A stretch of DNA of 64,000 nt from Sphingomonas sp. (GCA_003248865.1 QFPK01000007.1:1-64000); one strand, 5' to 3'. Shown: positions 16,532 through 25,718, counted from the first letter of the stretch. Translations and numbers: made by a program. Notes: generated by a model not told the origin, from the letters alone.

Positions 16532-18844
16532 CTACTCGTTCAACGCGGCTTTCACGGCCTCCGGCGTGATGGGAATATGCCGCAGGCGGGCGCCCACGGC
16601 GCGGAAGATGGCGTTCCCGATGGCGGGGGCGACCACCGTGGTCGCGGGTTCGCCCAGCCCCACCGGAGCTTCGCCGCTGTCGATGAACTGCACATCCAAC
16701 TCGGGCACGTCGTGGATGCGAACGGGGGTGTAGCTGTCCAGATTGCGGTCGCGTACCTCGCCGTTCACGAATTCGGTGCCTTCGTGCAGAGCCATGCTGA
16801 GGCCCCAGAGTGTTGCGCCCTGAGTCTGCGCCAGCGCGCCGTCCGGGTCCACGATGGTGCCGGCATCTGTCACCACGGTCAGCTTTTCCACTTTCACCGC
16901 GCCGGTCGCGCGATCCACCTTTACCCGTGCCGCACAGGCAACCCAGGTCGGCATGTCTCGTTCCTGCCCGAAGCTGGTGGCGAGACCGATGCCTGTGTCG
17001 GGCGGCAGAGGCGCACCCCATCCGGCGAGTTCCGCGCAGCGCTTCACCACGCCTGCCTGTCGCAGCGCGCCGCCCACGGCGTTGGGGGCTGATCCGGCGT
17101 TGCGCCCCTTGCCCGTCAATAGCTTCAGTCGGAAGGCGACCGGGTCCTGCTTTGCGCGGAAGGCGGCTTCGTCGATGAAGCTTTCCAGCGCCCAGTTGGT
17201 CCAGCCCGGCCCCACCGAACGCAGCCAGCCCGGCCGGAAGGTCGTGTTGGCAAGATCGTTGGAGATGGCGCGCACCTTCAGCGGGCCGATATCGTACCAA
17301 TTGTCGGCGCCGGCGATGGCGAAGGGATCATAGGGCTTGCCGCCCCGGCCCTTGGGCATGAAGAAAGCGGCCATGACCTCGGTCGGCCAGCCGGCGCAGG
17401 CATCATGCTGCATGGCGCTGGGTTCGCCGCCAGCGGCAAAGGCCATGCGCAACCGCTGCACCGATGGCGAGCGCACGGAATCGAAGCGGGTATCGTCCTC
17501 CCGCGTCAGCACCACCTTCACCGGCCGCCCAAGCGCCTTGGCCGCCAGCGCGGCGGGGACGGCATAGTCGCCGTTCAGCCGCCTGCCGAAGCCGCCGCCC
17601 AGCATATGGGATTTCAGGATGATGGCGGTTTCCGGCCGCCCCAGCGCTTTGGCGAGCGTTGGAAGGATCAGCGATTGCCACTGATTGCCGGTATGGATTT
17701 CCATCACCCCGTCGCGGTCCACGGCGAGCGCATTTACCGGTTCCAGTTGCATGTGCAGCACGGTGGCCGTGGTGTAGGTCGCTTCAACCTTCCCGCCGGG
17801 CGGAGCCTCGAAGGCATCGGCCGGCAGCGGGTCGCCGATGTCCAGTTCGGCACCGGCATCGGGCTGGTCGATCAATGCCGTGGCATGATCCTGCAGTTGC
17901 CGTTCCGACACGTCGGCGCCCGGCCCGGCCTGCCACGTCACTTTCACCAGCCGGGATGCCTTCAGCGCCGCCCAATAGCTGTCGGCGAGCACCAGCACCC
18001 AGCCCGGCACCGTGGCGGAAGGATCGTCGAGCGCGAGGCATTGCACATAGCCCTTCACGGCCTTGGCGGCGCTGTCGTCGATGGACAGCACGCTCGATCC
18101 GTTGCGGGTCGGCGGCAGCAGCGGCCGGGCATGGAGCATGCCGGGCAATCTGGCGTCGATCCCGTAAACGGCGGTGCCGTCCGTCTTGGCCGCGATGTCC
18201 AGCGCCTGCACCGGCTTTCCGATCAGCCGGCGTTCGGCGACCGGCTTGATGGGGAGCCTGTCCAGCTCCTCCTGCGTGAAGTTGCGCAACGTCCCGCCGC
18301 GCCTGGCGATCTCGCCATAGCTGACGGACCGGCCGCCTGCGCGAACGGCGCCGTCCCTTGCGGTGCAGGCGGCAGCTGTTGTGCCCAGCAGTTTGGCCCC
18401 GGCTTCGATCAGCGCGATCCGGCCTGCGGCCCCGGCACGGCTGAACAGCGGGAAGGTCTGCCAGACAGACCAGCTGCCCCCGGTGACCATCAGGCCCCAT
18501 TTCGGGTCGCTGTCCACATGGACGATGCGCACCTTGCCCCAGTCCGCTTCCAGCTCGTCGGCCAGGATACGGGCGAGCGCCGTGCCGACATGCTGGCCCA
18601 TTTCGGCGCGGATGATGTTCACGGTGACGGTGCCGGCCGCTTCGATCGAGAACCACAGGCTCGGGTCCAGCAGGGGCTGCACGTCCGGTGCGGGCGCGCC
18701 GCCCGGAACGGCCGGGTCCATTGCGGCATCGGCCAGCCTTGCGAAGCCGAAGATCAGGCCCGCGCCGCCGGCTCCCACCAGGAAATTGCGCCGCGACAGC
18801 GGATGCCGGGGGCGCTCGCCGCCGGGGCGGAAGGGGCGGTTCAT
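16532..18844 (-). CDS. Molybdopterin-binding oxidoreductase large subunit (IorB type)
   Basis: Protein of 770 residues with a twin-arginine signal (SRRNFLVGAGG, near residue 18), so the folded complex is exported. It resembles isoquinoline 1-oxidoreductase beta subunits and related aldehyde/N-heterocycle dehydrogenases: HMLGGGFGRR contacts the molybdopterin, WLRSVGPGWTNWALE and GLGEPATTVVAPAIGNA are conserved near the active site. It partners with the 2Fe-2S subunit (18841-19329), whose TGA overlaps this ATG, and the cytochrome at 19336. The three would oxidise an aldehyde or heterocycle in the periplasm and pass electrons to the respiratory chain. The substrate cannot be assigned. Confidence 0.85.
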   Translation of the reverse strand: MNRPFRPGGERPRHPLSRRNFLVGAGGAGLIFGFARLADAAMDPAVPGGAPAPDVQPLLDPSLWFSIEAAGTVTVNIIRAEMGQHVGTALARILADELEADWGKVRIVHVDSDPKWGLMVTGGSWSVWQTFPLFSRAGAAGRIALIEAGAKLLGTTAAACTARDGAVRAGGRSVSYGEIARRGGTLRNFTQEELDRLPIKPVAERRLIGKPVQALDIAAKTDGTAVYGIDARLPGMLHARPLLPPTRNGSSVLSIDDSAAKAVKGYVQCLALDDPSATVPGWVLVLADSYWAALKASRLVKVTWQAGPGADVSERQLQDHATALIDQPDAGAELDIGDPLPADAFEAPPGGKVEATYTTATVLHMQLEPVNALAVDRDGVMEIHTGNQWQSLILPTLAKALGRPETAIILKSHMLGGGFGRRLNGDYAVPAALAAKALGRPVKVVLTREDDTRFDSVRSPSVQRLRMAFAAGGEPSAMQHDACAGWPTEVMAAFFMPKGRGGKPYDPFAIAGADNWYDIGPLKVRAISNDLANTTFRPGWLRSVGPGWTNWALESFIDEAAFRAKQDPVAFRLKLLTGKGRNAGSAPNAVGGALRQAGVVKRCAELAGWGAPLPPDTGIGLATSFGQERDMPTWVACAARVKVDRATGAVKVEKLTVVTDAGTIVDPDGALAQTQGATLWGLSMALHEGTEFVNGEVRDRNLDSYTPVRIHDVPELDVQFIDSGEAPVGLGEPATTVVAPAIGNAIFRAVGARLRHIPITPEAVKAALNE

Positions 18845-19329
18845 GCCTCGACGGCTCCGGCAGGTTCTGCGGCGGTTGCGGCCGCGGCCTCTTTGATCGC
18901 GTCGCGGATGCGCACATAGGTCATGCAGCGGCATAGAGAGCCTGCCATCACGGCATCGATATCGGCGTCTGTCGGTGCAGGAAAGTCGCTGAGCAGCGCG
19001 ACTGCCTGCATGATCTGGCCCGACTGGCAATAGCCGCACTGCGGCACCTGCAGCGCGCGCCAGGCGATCTGCACCGGATGCTCCGCCGTGGGGTGCAACC
19101 CCTCGATGGTGGTGATGTCGGCGCCGTCGACAGCGCTGAGCGGCGTGATGCAGGACCGTGTCGCCCGTCCGCCCACATGCACGGTGCAGGCGCCGCACAG
19201 GCCGATGCCGCAGCCGAACTTGGTGCCGGTCAGGCCGATTTCGTCGCGGATTACCCATAACAGCGGCGTGTCGGATTCCAGATCGAGGCTGACGGAGCGG
19301 CCGTTGATGGTGAAGCTGGTCATCGGCAT
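18841..19329 (-). CDS. 2Fe-2S subunit of molybdenum hydroxylase (IorA type)
   Basis: Protein of 162 residues. A plant-type ferredoxin domain carries CGIGLCGACTVH with a later single Cys (RSCITP), and the second cluster domain has CGYCQSGQ and CRCMTY, as in xanthine-dehydrogenase-family small subunits. It lacks its own export signal and would travel with the Tat-exported large subunit. Two candidate ATGs (19329, 19323) follow AGGATGAG. It lies 6 bases after the cytochrome gene and overlaps the large subunit by 4 bases, so the three form one operon. Confidence 0.9.
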   Translation of the reverse strand: MPMTSFTINGRSVSLDLESDTPLLWVIRDEIGLTGTKFGCGIGLCGACTVHVGGRATRSCITPLSAVDGADITTIEGLHPTAEHPVQIAWRALQVPQCGYCQSGQIMQAVALLSDFPAPTDADIDAVMAGSLCRCMTYVRIRDAIKEAAAATAAEPAGAVEA

Positions 19330-19335
19330 CTCATC

Positions 19336-20628
19336 CTATCCGCGCGGTCCGGCGGCGCGGATCTTCGCCACCTGCTTTTCCAGATCCGTCCAGGGCGCCT
19401 TGCCCGTGCGTGTCTCGCGCAGCCAGGCGGCCAACCGCGCCACCTCCGCATCGGATAGGTGGGAATAGCCCGGCATCACCACCCCCGGGATTCCATCCGG
19501 CACATTCACCCCGTGCAGGATCACCTGGATAAGGTTGGAGGGGTCATCCAGCCAGAGCGTGCTGTTCAGCGCCAGTTCGGGCCTGAGCGCATTCACCTTG
19601 TCGGCGCCGCTGTAGTGGCAGGAGGCACAGGCGGCCGCGTAGAGCCGTGCCGTGGGTTCATAGCCGGGGGCGCCGCTGCCGGCTCCCTTCGCCAATGCCT
19701 TCGCAACGATTGGCGCCGGGTCGATCACCTTGTCGGCCGAGCCGTTGCCGTCTGCGAAGTAAGCGGCGACCGCCTGCACGTCGGAAAGGGGGAGGGCGGA
19801 CAGATCGCGCGGAACCGAGCCCATCGGCCCCGCCGCGACTCCATGATCGGCGCTGAACCCCTGCGACAGGTAGGTGGCGAGCGCCTGTTTCGTCCATGGC
19901 AGCGGAGATGGATTGGCGGCTGTCAGCGGCGGCGCATACCAATTGTCGATGGAGGCGCCCGCAAAGGCTTCCCCCCGTTTTTCCGCCCCCAGCAGGTTGC
20001 GCGGCGTGTGGCAGGCGCCGCAGTGGGCGATGCCTTCCGCCAGATAGGCGCCGCGATTCCATTCGGCGCTTTTCGCCGGGTCGGGCTGAAACCGGCCGGG
20101 CTTGAAGAACAGCAGTTTCCAACCGGCCTGCAGCGCCCGGATGTTGAGCGGGAAGGGAATGGTGTTCGCCTTCGCGGGGGCGTTCACCGGCTCCAGCGAC
20201 ATGAAATAGGCGTAGAGCGCTTCCACATCCGCATCGGACAATTTGGTGAAATGATCATAGGGCAGGGCGGGAAACAGGTGCGATCCGTCCCGCGAGACGC
20301 CATGGTGCAGCGCGCGACGGAAGGCTTCCGACGACCATGTGCCGATGCCCGTTTCCCTGTCCGGCGTGATGTTGGTGGAGTAGATGGTGCCGAACGCCGT
20401 ATCCACGGCATAGCCGCCAGCGAACGGTTTTCCGCCGGCGACCGTGTGGCAGGCCACGCAATTGCCCGCAGCCGCCAGCGCCTTGCCCTGCGCGATCTGT
20501 TCGGAACTGAAGCTGGCAGCAGCAGGCGCGGCAATTTCAGGCAGTGCGGGTTCGCGTGCAAACAGCCAGAAGCCGATAGTCCCGACGACAACGAGCAGCG
20601 CCAAACTGACCAGCGCGCGCTTCAGCAT
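19336..20628 (-). CDS. Tri-haem cytochrome c subunit of the Mo oxidoreductase
   Basis: Protein of 430 residues with an N-terminal hydrophobic anchor (LVSLALLVVVGTIGFWLFA). Three haem-binding CxxCH sites are visible: CVACH, CGACH and CASCH, spaced as in the membrane cytochrome subunit of periplasmic alcohol/aldehyde dehydrogenases. It would accept electrons from the 2Fe-2S subunit and deliver them to quinone or a terminal oxidase. As first gene of the operon it has an upstream region of 195 bases shared with the divergent cytochrome at 20824. Confidence 0.9.
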   Translation of the reverse strand: MLKRALVSLALLVVVGTIGFWLFAREPALPEIAAPAAASFSSEQIAQGKALAAAGNCVACHTVAGGKPFAGGYAVDTAFGTIYSTNITPDRETGIGTWSSEAFRRALHHGVSRDGSHLFPALPYDHFTKLSDADVEALYAYFMSLEPVNAPAKANTIPFPLNIRALQAGWKLLFFKPGRFQPDPAKSAEWNRGAYLAEGIAHCGACHTPRNLLGAEKRGEAFAGASIDNWYAPPLTAANPSPLPWTKQALATYLSQGFSADHGVAAGPMGSVPRDLSALPLSDVQAVAAYFADGNGSADKVIDPAPIVAKALAKGAGSGAPGYEPTARLYAAACASCHYSGADKVNALRPELALNSTLWLDDPSNLIQVILHGVNVPDGIPGVVMPGYSHLSDAEVARLAAWLRETRTGKAPWTDLEKQVAKIRAAGPRG

Positions 20629-20759
20629 GCGAGTCCCCTGTGCATGGGCGGAGGCTATACCCGTCTCTGCCCGAAATCCATGGGGTGTCGTCAAGCTGCC
20701 CCTGCCGCGCGATCCCGCCACTTCTGTCAGCGCGGCAATATGTTGCGGCAGCTTGTGCG

Positions 20760-20787
20760 TTGCAGCGCCAATCCCGCTCGGTATAGA
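20760..20787 (+). promoter_or_regulatory. Candidate promoter for cytochrome c lipoprotein
   Basis: TTGCAG (20760-20765), a 16-base spacer and TATAGA (20782-20787), 36 bases before the ATG at 20824. Confidence 0.45.
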
Positions 20788-20823
20788 TGGCGTTTCCAGG
20801 GGCCAACGGGGATCAGGACGAAC

Positions 20824-21318
20824 ATGAACAGCCTTGCACCATTTGCGAGCGCCGCAGCGCTGATCCTGCTGGCAGGTTGCGGATCCGGCAAGGAACAGGC
20901 GCCGGCTGCTCCTGCGGTCGAGGCCACGACCGCCCCCGAAGCAACACCAGCCGCGCCGGAGGCCGCGCCTGCGCCGGTCGAAGCGGCAACGCTCGCCGAT
21001 CTCAGCGGCGACGCGGCCGCTGGAAAAACGGTCTTCATCCAGTGCCAGGCCTGCCATTCGCTGAAGCCCGGCGAAAATCGTGTCGGCCCGTCGCTGCACG
21101 GGGTGATCGACGCAACTGCAGGACATGTCGCCGACTTCCGCTATTCCGATGCCAACAAGGGCAGCGGCATCGTGTGGACCGAAGACAAGCTGTTCGATTA
21201 TCTGAAGAATCCGCGTGCGATGGTGCCGGGCACCACAATGGCCTTCGCGGGCATCCAGGATCCTCAGAAGCGCGCCAATTTGATCGCCTATCTGAAGGCG
21301 AATGGCGGCGCGGGCTGA
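20824..21318 (+). CDS. Cytochrome c family lipoprotein
   Basis: Protein of 164 residues. The signal ends in a lipobox (ILLAGC, Cys near residue 19), followed by an Ala/Pro/Glu-rich tether of about 40 residues and a class I cytochrome c domain with CQACH and a distal Met in GTTMAFAG. AGGA precedes the ATG. It is divergent from the Mo-oxidoreductase operon and may be the soluble-domain electron acceptor for that complex or a general c550-type carrier. Confidence 0.85.
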   Translation: MNSLAPFASAAALILLAGCGSGKEQAPAAPAVEATTAPEATPAAPEAAPAPVEAATLADLSGDAAAGKTVFIQCQACHSLKPGENRVGPSLHGVIDATAGHVADFRYSDANKGSGIVWTEDKLFDYLKNPRAMVPGTTMAFAGIQDPQKRANLIAYLKANGGAG

Positions 21319-21355
21319 TCCGTCGCTGAAACGGAACGGACGTCGGCCGTAAAAC

Positions 21356-21376
21356 AGCCCGGACAACTTCCGGGCT
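21356..21376 (+). terminator. Hairpin after cytochrome c gene
   Basis: AGCCCGG (21356-21362) and CCGGGCT (21370-21376) pair around a 7-base loop, 38 bases after the stop and just before the next small gene. It is followed only by TT, so the call is weak. Confidence 0.35.
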
Positions 21377-21386
21377 TGGGCTGGCA

Positions 21387-21668
21387 ATGGATCTCAGCGG
21401 ACATTCTGTATTCCGGCAGGGCGCGACCTCTCAGTCGGCGGGTGCCCGGATCGGCTTGTCCCTGCTGGCGACAGGATGGTCCGCACTCGCCTCCGGCAGG
21501 GTTGAAACCATTTCCGTGCAGCTGCGTTCCGGCACCCTGATCGACGGCGTGCTTGCCATCCGCATGGACGGGCTGATCGCGGAAGCCTCGACGCGAGCGG
21601 GGCACTATACCCACGCCTTTGCCGTCGATGAGGTGGTGATGGTGAAGCAGGTGCCGCGTGGCGGCTGA
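21387..21668 (+). CDS. Small protein of unknown function, 93 residues
   Basis: I do not recognise the family with confidence. The second half alternates hydrophobic residues in a beta pattern (VETISVQLRSG, LIDGVLAIRMDGLIAEA, FAVDEVVMVKQV), like a small beta-barrel domain such as PilZ or an SH3-like fold, while the first 35 residues are Ser/Ala-rich. Codon use matches the neighbours. It lies between the cytochrome lipoprotein and a convergent luciferase-like gene. Confidence 0.5.
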   Translation: MDLSGHSVFRQGATSQSAGARIGLSLLATGWSALASGRVETISVQLRSGTLIDGVLAIRMDGLIAEASTRAGHYTHAFAVDEVVMVKQVPRGG

Positions 21669-21677
21669 ATTGATCGC

Positions 21678-22655
21678 TTAGGCTGCCATCAGCTCATAGC
21701 TGTGCACGCGGTCGGCATGGCCGTGCAGGATGTTCACCATCATCATTTCATCTGCGCCATACAGCGCGGCCCGCGCTTCCAGCGCGGATCGGCATTCGGC
21801 CGCGGAGCCTATGATGGGGCGACGGTTGGACGGCATCGGGCTTGGATTGTGCGCGAGCCAGTCGGCCGCCTTGTCCGGCGAGGGCACGGCGATCAGCTGG
21901 CCCTGATTCAGATGGGCGAACATCATGCGCGACGGGCCCGCGAGCCATTGCGCGTCGGCGCTGCTGTCGGCGGCCACCACCCAGCAGGTGACGATCAACT
22001 GCGGAGCGGGCGCCCGGGGGGAGGGGCGGAAGGCCGCGCGATAGCGGTCCGCCAGATGCGGCACTTCCCCCGCAATGAAGTCGGCGATGCAATAGGGAAG
22101 ACCCAATGCGCCGGCGAGGTCCGCGCTGTCCGGGCTGGAGCCGAGAATCCAGATGTCGGGCTGCGCCTCGCCGCCGGGCAGGCTGTGCGCCAGATGCCGG
22201 AACGGATGCTGATCGGGCAGCGCCTTGTCATAGTAGGCGAGCAGTTCCTGCACCTGCTGCGGGAATTCCATCGGCAGCCGCTGCCGCCTGTCCTGCTGCA
22301 GGGCATAGGCGGTGAGCTGGTCGGAGCCCGGCGCGCGGCCCAGCCCCAGATCCACCCGGCCGGGAAACAGGCCGGCAAGCATGGAGAAGCTTTCGGCGAC
22401 CTTGAACGGAGAATAATGCGGCAGCATCACGCCGCCGGTGCCGATGCGGATGCGGCTGGTTTCCCGGCCCACGGCCGACAGCATGATCTCGGGCGAGGCG
22501 GAGGCGAGCGACGGTGTGGCATGATGCTCGGCCATCCAGAAGCGGTGATAGCCCAGCCGGTCCGCCAGTGCCGCCAGCTCCAGCGAGTTGCGCAGGGATT
22601 GCCCGCCGTCGCCGCCTTCGGGAATGGGCGATTGATCCAGAACCGACAGCCGCAT
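21678..22655 (-). CDS. Luciferase-like (LLM class) flavin-dependent oxidoreductase
   Basis: Protein of 325 residues with a TIM-barrel luciferase-like sequence: MRLSVLDQSPIPEG at the start, FWMAEHH, and the FMN/phosphate region GTGGVMLPHYSP, LFPGRVDLGLGRAPG. The ATG at 22655 overlaps the upstream TGA by one base; a GTG directly before it is possible. Members of this group oxidise varied organic substrates with reduced flavin; the substrate is not readable here. It is the last gene of a five-gene minus-strand run beginning at 25027. Confidence 0.85.
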   Translation of the reverse strand: MRLSVLDQSPIPEGGDGGQSLRNSLELAALADRLGYHRFWMAEHHATPSLASASPEIMLSAVGRETSRIRIGTGGVMLPHYSPFKVAESFSMLAGLFPGRVDLGLGRAPGSDQLTAYALQQDRRQRLPMEFPQQVQELLAYYDKALPDQHPFRHLAHSLPGGEAQPDIWILGSSPDSADLAGALGLPYCIADFIAGEVPHLADRYRAAFRPSPRAPAPQLIVTCWVVAADSSADAQWLAGPSRMMFAHLNQGQLIAVPSPDKAADWLAHNPSPMPSNRRPIIGSAAECRSALEARAALYGADEMMMVNILHGHADRVHSYELMAA

Positions 22656-23851
22656 CACCTCATCTCCAGTATCTCGCGCGCCAGTGCCATCACCCGGTTG
22701 CGGTCGGCGGGGAAACCGGCGGCGACCCAGCGCGTTTCCACGTCCGCCAGCCGTCGCGACACCACCGGCCCTGGGGGAAGGCCCATCGCAATCAGATCCT
22801 TGCCGGAAATCGGCAGCCTCGGGCGGCTGTAGGTTGACAGCGGCCCGGCCCAGTTCCCGGCGCGGGAATCGCCCGTCAGCAGCAGCCGGTCCAATGTGGC
22901 GGCCGGGCCGATGGAATAGGCAAGGGCACGCGGATCGGCGGGCACGGGCTGGCGTGAGGCTGCATGGACGAGCCGCCCCTTGTCGAGATTGGAGAGCTTC
23001 AGTCGTGCGGCAATTTCAGCTGTGATTTTCGAATCTTCAGGCAGCAGGCTCGCAAGTCGCCTTAGGCCGTCCGGTGCCACTCTGGCTTCGGATTCAGCGG
23101 CAATCAGTGAGGTGAGCGCTGGCATCCGCGCGGCCGTGATTTCCGGCAGAACAGGCTTCAGGATGTCATGCGCGAGCATCACGGCCATTGTGTCGGCCGG
23201 CGCAGGCAGGGCGAGCAGTTTCAGCAGTTCGTCGCGAATCCGTTCTCGGGAGAGCGCCATCAGGTCGTTGGCGCGTGCGGCACAGGCGGCGAGCCCTGCC
23301 GCATCGGCTTCGGGGGAAAACCGCGCGGTGAAGCGGAAGAAGCGCAGGATGCGCAGATGGTCCTCCGCGATGCGCTGCAGCGGCTCCCCGATGAAGCGCA
23401 CGCGGCGCGCGGCCAGATCGTCGAGCCCGCCGAACCAGTCGAACAGCTCACCCGTCAGCGGATCTGCATAGAGCGCGTTGATGGTGAAATCCCGCCGGGC
23501 GGCGTCTTCCTGCCAGTCGGAGGTGAAGGCGACCTCGGCATGGCGGCCGAAGCTGGCGACATCGCGGCGTAACGTTGTCACTTCGTAGGGCAGGCCGCCC
23601 ACGACAGCGGTGATGGTGCCGTGCGCAAGCCCTGTCGGCACGGCGCGGATTTCGGCGGCGGTCAGCGCTTCCACCACCTGCTGCGGCTCCAGCCGGGTGG
23701 CGAGATCGACGTCGGCGACGGCATCGCCCAGCAGCAGGTCCCGCACAGCGCCGCCCACCAGCCTTGTCTCGCCTTCGGCCGTGTTCAATGCCGCCAGCAG
23801 CTTCGGGAACCCCGGCCGCCCGGCCCATAGAGACGGATCGAGCCGTTTCAT
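22655..23851 (-). CDS. CCA tRNA nucleotidyltransferase / polyA polymerase family
   Basis: Protein of 398 residues. The nucleotidyltransferase head has the signature LVGGAVRDLLLG followed by DVDLAT (the metal-binding Asp pair), then RRDFTINAL and the RNA-binding segment RIAEDHLRILRFFRF. It adds or repairs the 3' CCA end of tRNA. Its ATG overlaps the upstream NUDIX stop by four bases. No HD domain motif is evident in the C-terminal part. Confidence 0.9.
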   Translation of the reverse strand: MKRLDPSLWAGRPGFPKLLAALNTAEGETRLVGGAVRDLLLGDAVADVDLATRLEPQQVVEALTAAEIRAVPTGLAHGTITAVVGGLPYEVTTLRRDVASFGRHAEVAFTSDWQEDAARRDFTINALYADPLTGELFDWFGGLDDLAARRVRFIGEPLQRIAEDHLRILRFFRFTARFSPEADAAGLAACAARANDLMALSRERIRDELLKLLALPAPADTMAVMLAHDILKPVLPEITAARMPALTSLIAAESEARVAPDGLRRLASLLPEDSKITAEIAARLKLSNLDKGRLVHAASRQPVPADPRALAYSIGPAATLDRLLLTGDSRAGNWAGPLSTYSRPRLPISGKDLIAMGLPPGPVVSRRLADVETRWVAAGFPADRNRVMALAREILEMR

Positions 23852-24441
23852 CTGAGCCGCGCCGACAGGTTCACCAGCATGCCGGCAGTCGCGCCCCAGA
23901 TCGTGCGGTCGCCCCATTCGATCACATAATAGCGCCGCATCCGCCCCTTCCACATCGACTCGCGCAGCAGATGGTTCTTCGGATCCAGCGCATAATCCAG
24001 CGGCACTTCGAACAGGTCGGCGACCTCGTCCGGATTGGGCACGAAGGGAAGGTCGGGCTCGATGCTGCCCACCACAGGCTGCACCCGATAGCCGGTGCCG
24101 GTAAGATAGGGATCGTCCAGCCCGATCACCTCGACGGCAGCCGGGTCCAGCCCGATCTCTTCCTGCGCTTCACGGAGCGCGGCGGCCACGGGGCCTTCAT
24201 CGGCCGCATCGATGCGGCCGCCGGGAAAGGCGACCTGGCCGGCATGATTGCGCAGATTGGCGGTGCGTGTCGTCAGCAGCAGCCGGGGTTCAGGCGCACG
24301 CACGATGGGCACCAGAACAGCGGCCGGCACCAGCAGGCCCGAAGGCGTAGCACCAAAACTGCCGAAATCCTGATCCCCGGCGAGGACCGGGCTTGTAGAT
24401 GTCAGAAGGCCGGAGCGGACACGATCAATCAGCGAAGACAA
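23848..24441 (-). CDS. NUDIX hydrolase, coenzyme A pyrophosphatase type
   Basis: Protein of 197 residues. The NUDIX box runs from GGRIDAADEG to REAQEEIGL (about residues 73-97), preceded by the HAGQVAFPGG of CoA pyrophosphatases. The start appears to be TTG at 24441: GGAGG lies 8 bases upstream and no ATG or GTG is nearby. It overlaps the DUF1285 gene by 17 bases and the CCA transferase by 4, so translation is coupled. It likely cleaves CoA and related nucleotide diphosphates. Confidence 0.85.
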   Translation of the reverse strand: MSSLIDRVRSGLLTSTSPVLAGDQDFGSFGATPSGLLVPAAVLVPIVRAPEPRLLLTTRTANLRNHAGQVAFPGGRIDAADEGPVAAALREAQEEIGLDPAAVEVIGLDDPYLTGTGYRVQPVVGSIEPDLPFVPNPDEVADLFEVPLDYALDPKNHLLRESMWKGRMRRYYVIEWGDRTIWGATAGMLVNLSARLR

Positions 24442-25027
24442 AGAAGGCGCCTCCGCTCCACAACCCCAGCGGTCCGCCGCGCCGTGCCTGTTCCTCCAGT
24501 GCCAGATCGGCCAACTGGTAGAAGACCGGCCTGTTCACCAATGCCTCCAGCGGTCGCTCTTTGCTGCCGCGGACGTGCAGATAGGGCCTTGGCGTGCCGT
24601 CTGCGGCTGTTTCCACTCTGAGCGGATACGCGGGGCCGGCCACAACGATATCGTCGGTCAGCAGGCGGAAGGCCAGGGTGCGGTCGGGCCCTTCGCCCTC
24701 GCTCATCGCCTCCACGGCCAGAAAGGGCGCGTCCTCCACGTCGATGTCGAGCTTCTCGACGGGGGTCACCAGCACGAATCGGCCGTCCGCCTCGCGCCGC
24801 AGGATGGTGGAGAACAGCTGCACCAGCGCGGGTCGACCGATCGGCGTGCCGCCATGCAGCCAGCTGCCATCGGCGCGGATCGCCATGTCGCTGTGGCCAC
24901 AATGGGTGGGGTTCCACTGCTCGACCGGCGGCAGCCGCTTTTCCGCCACTGCCTTCGCGACATCGGCCAGGCTTGCACGGGAAAGATCCAGCGCCTCCGG
25001 CCTGATCGGTTCGGCGGTTTGAGCCAT
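24425..25027 (-). CDS. DUF1285 family protein
   Basis: Protein of 200 residues matching DUF1285: LPPVEQWNPTHCGHSDMAI, then a WLHGGTPIGRPALVQLF segment, and FVLVTPVEKLDIDVEDAPF. The family has a known two-domain fold but no assigned biochemical role. It begins a tightly overlapping set with the NUDIX and CCA transferase genes, an order that I recall as common in alphaproteobacteria. Confidence 0.85.
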   Translation of the reverse strand: MAQTAEPIRPEALDLSRASLADVAKAVAEKRLPPVEQWNPTHCGHSDMAIRADGSWLHGGTPIGRPALVQLFSTILRREADGRFVLVTPVEKLDIDVEDAPFLAVEAMSEGEGPDRTLAFRLLTDDIVVAGPAYPLRVETAADGTPRPYLHVRGSKERPLEALVNRPVFYQLADLALEEQARRGGPLGLWSGGAFFVFAD

Positions 25028-25089
25028 GGGGGTGGCATGGCCCCCATGGTCAGCAAGGTCAAGCTGACAGCACAGGCCTGGTTGGCAGA

Positions 25090-25611
25090 TCAGGCGGCAG
25101 CGCTGCCGATGCCGGGCGCAGCCAGTTGTGCCGGACCCCGAAGCCGATGGCCGGCCTTGGCGCGCAGCAGCAGCCGGTTGCGATCCACCGGACCGGGCAT
25201 TGTCCATTCGGCGGTGTGCCGGGCCGAAAAGCCCCAGCGGCCGTAATAGGGTTCGTCGCCGATCAGCATCACAGGCAGATGCATCGCATCGAGTTCAGCG
25301 AGCGCAAGATCCATCAGCCGCACGCCGATGCGCTCTCCGCGCCGATCGGGGTGAGACACCAGCGGCCCCAGCAGCGCGATCCTGCGCATGCCCATCGGGT
25401 GCCGCCATTCCAGCTCCCAGCACTCCACGCTGCCAACCAGTTCGTCGCCCTCGAGAGCCACAAAGCTTGCCCGTTCGATACGGGGGGCATGGCTGCGCAA
25501 CAGGCTGGCGGTGCGCTTCTGCCGGGCAGGCCCGAAGCAGAGGTCCAGCAATTCGGCGACCCGTTCGGGCGCCACGCTATCATGAGACAGATAATCCACA
25601 GCCACGTCCAT
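25090..25611 (-). CDS. GNAT-family N-acetyltransferase
   Basis: Protein of 173 residues with a GNAT fold: LGPLVSHPDRRGERIGVRLM carries the acetyl-CoA loop (R/QxxGxG/A variant RRGERIG), followed by VMLIGDEPYYGRWGF, typical of YhbS-like acetyltransferases. The substrate is unknown. It stands alone, 62 bases upstream of the DUF1285 gene in the transcription direction. Confidence 0.85.
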   Translation of the reverse strand: MDVAVDYLSHDSVAPERVAELLDLCFGPARQKRTASLLRSHAPRIERASFVALEGDELVGSVECWELEWRHPMGMRRIALLGPLVSHPDRRGERIGVRLMDLALAELDAMHLPVMLIGDEPYYGRWGFSARHTAEWTMPGPVDRNRLLLRAKAGHRLRGPAQLAAPGIGSAAA

Positions 25612-25678
25612 GCATCTGAATTGTTTCGACGATATGATGGAAGCTTGAACTTCCCGAGGCTTTGGGCGCCTCTGCTTC

Positions 25679-25718
25679 TCTGAGGGTTCCACCCCAGATG
25701 GGTCTGAGGGTTCCACCC
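25679..25718. repeat. 16-base direct repeat with internal hairpin
   Basis: TCTGAGGGTTCCACCC occurs at 25679-25694 and 25703-25718. Each copy can fold on GAGGGT/ACCCTC. It lies in the 254-base gap between the divergent GNAT and GST genes. The rest of the gap is GC-rich and holds nothing else that I can name. Confidence 0.6.
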
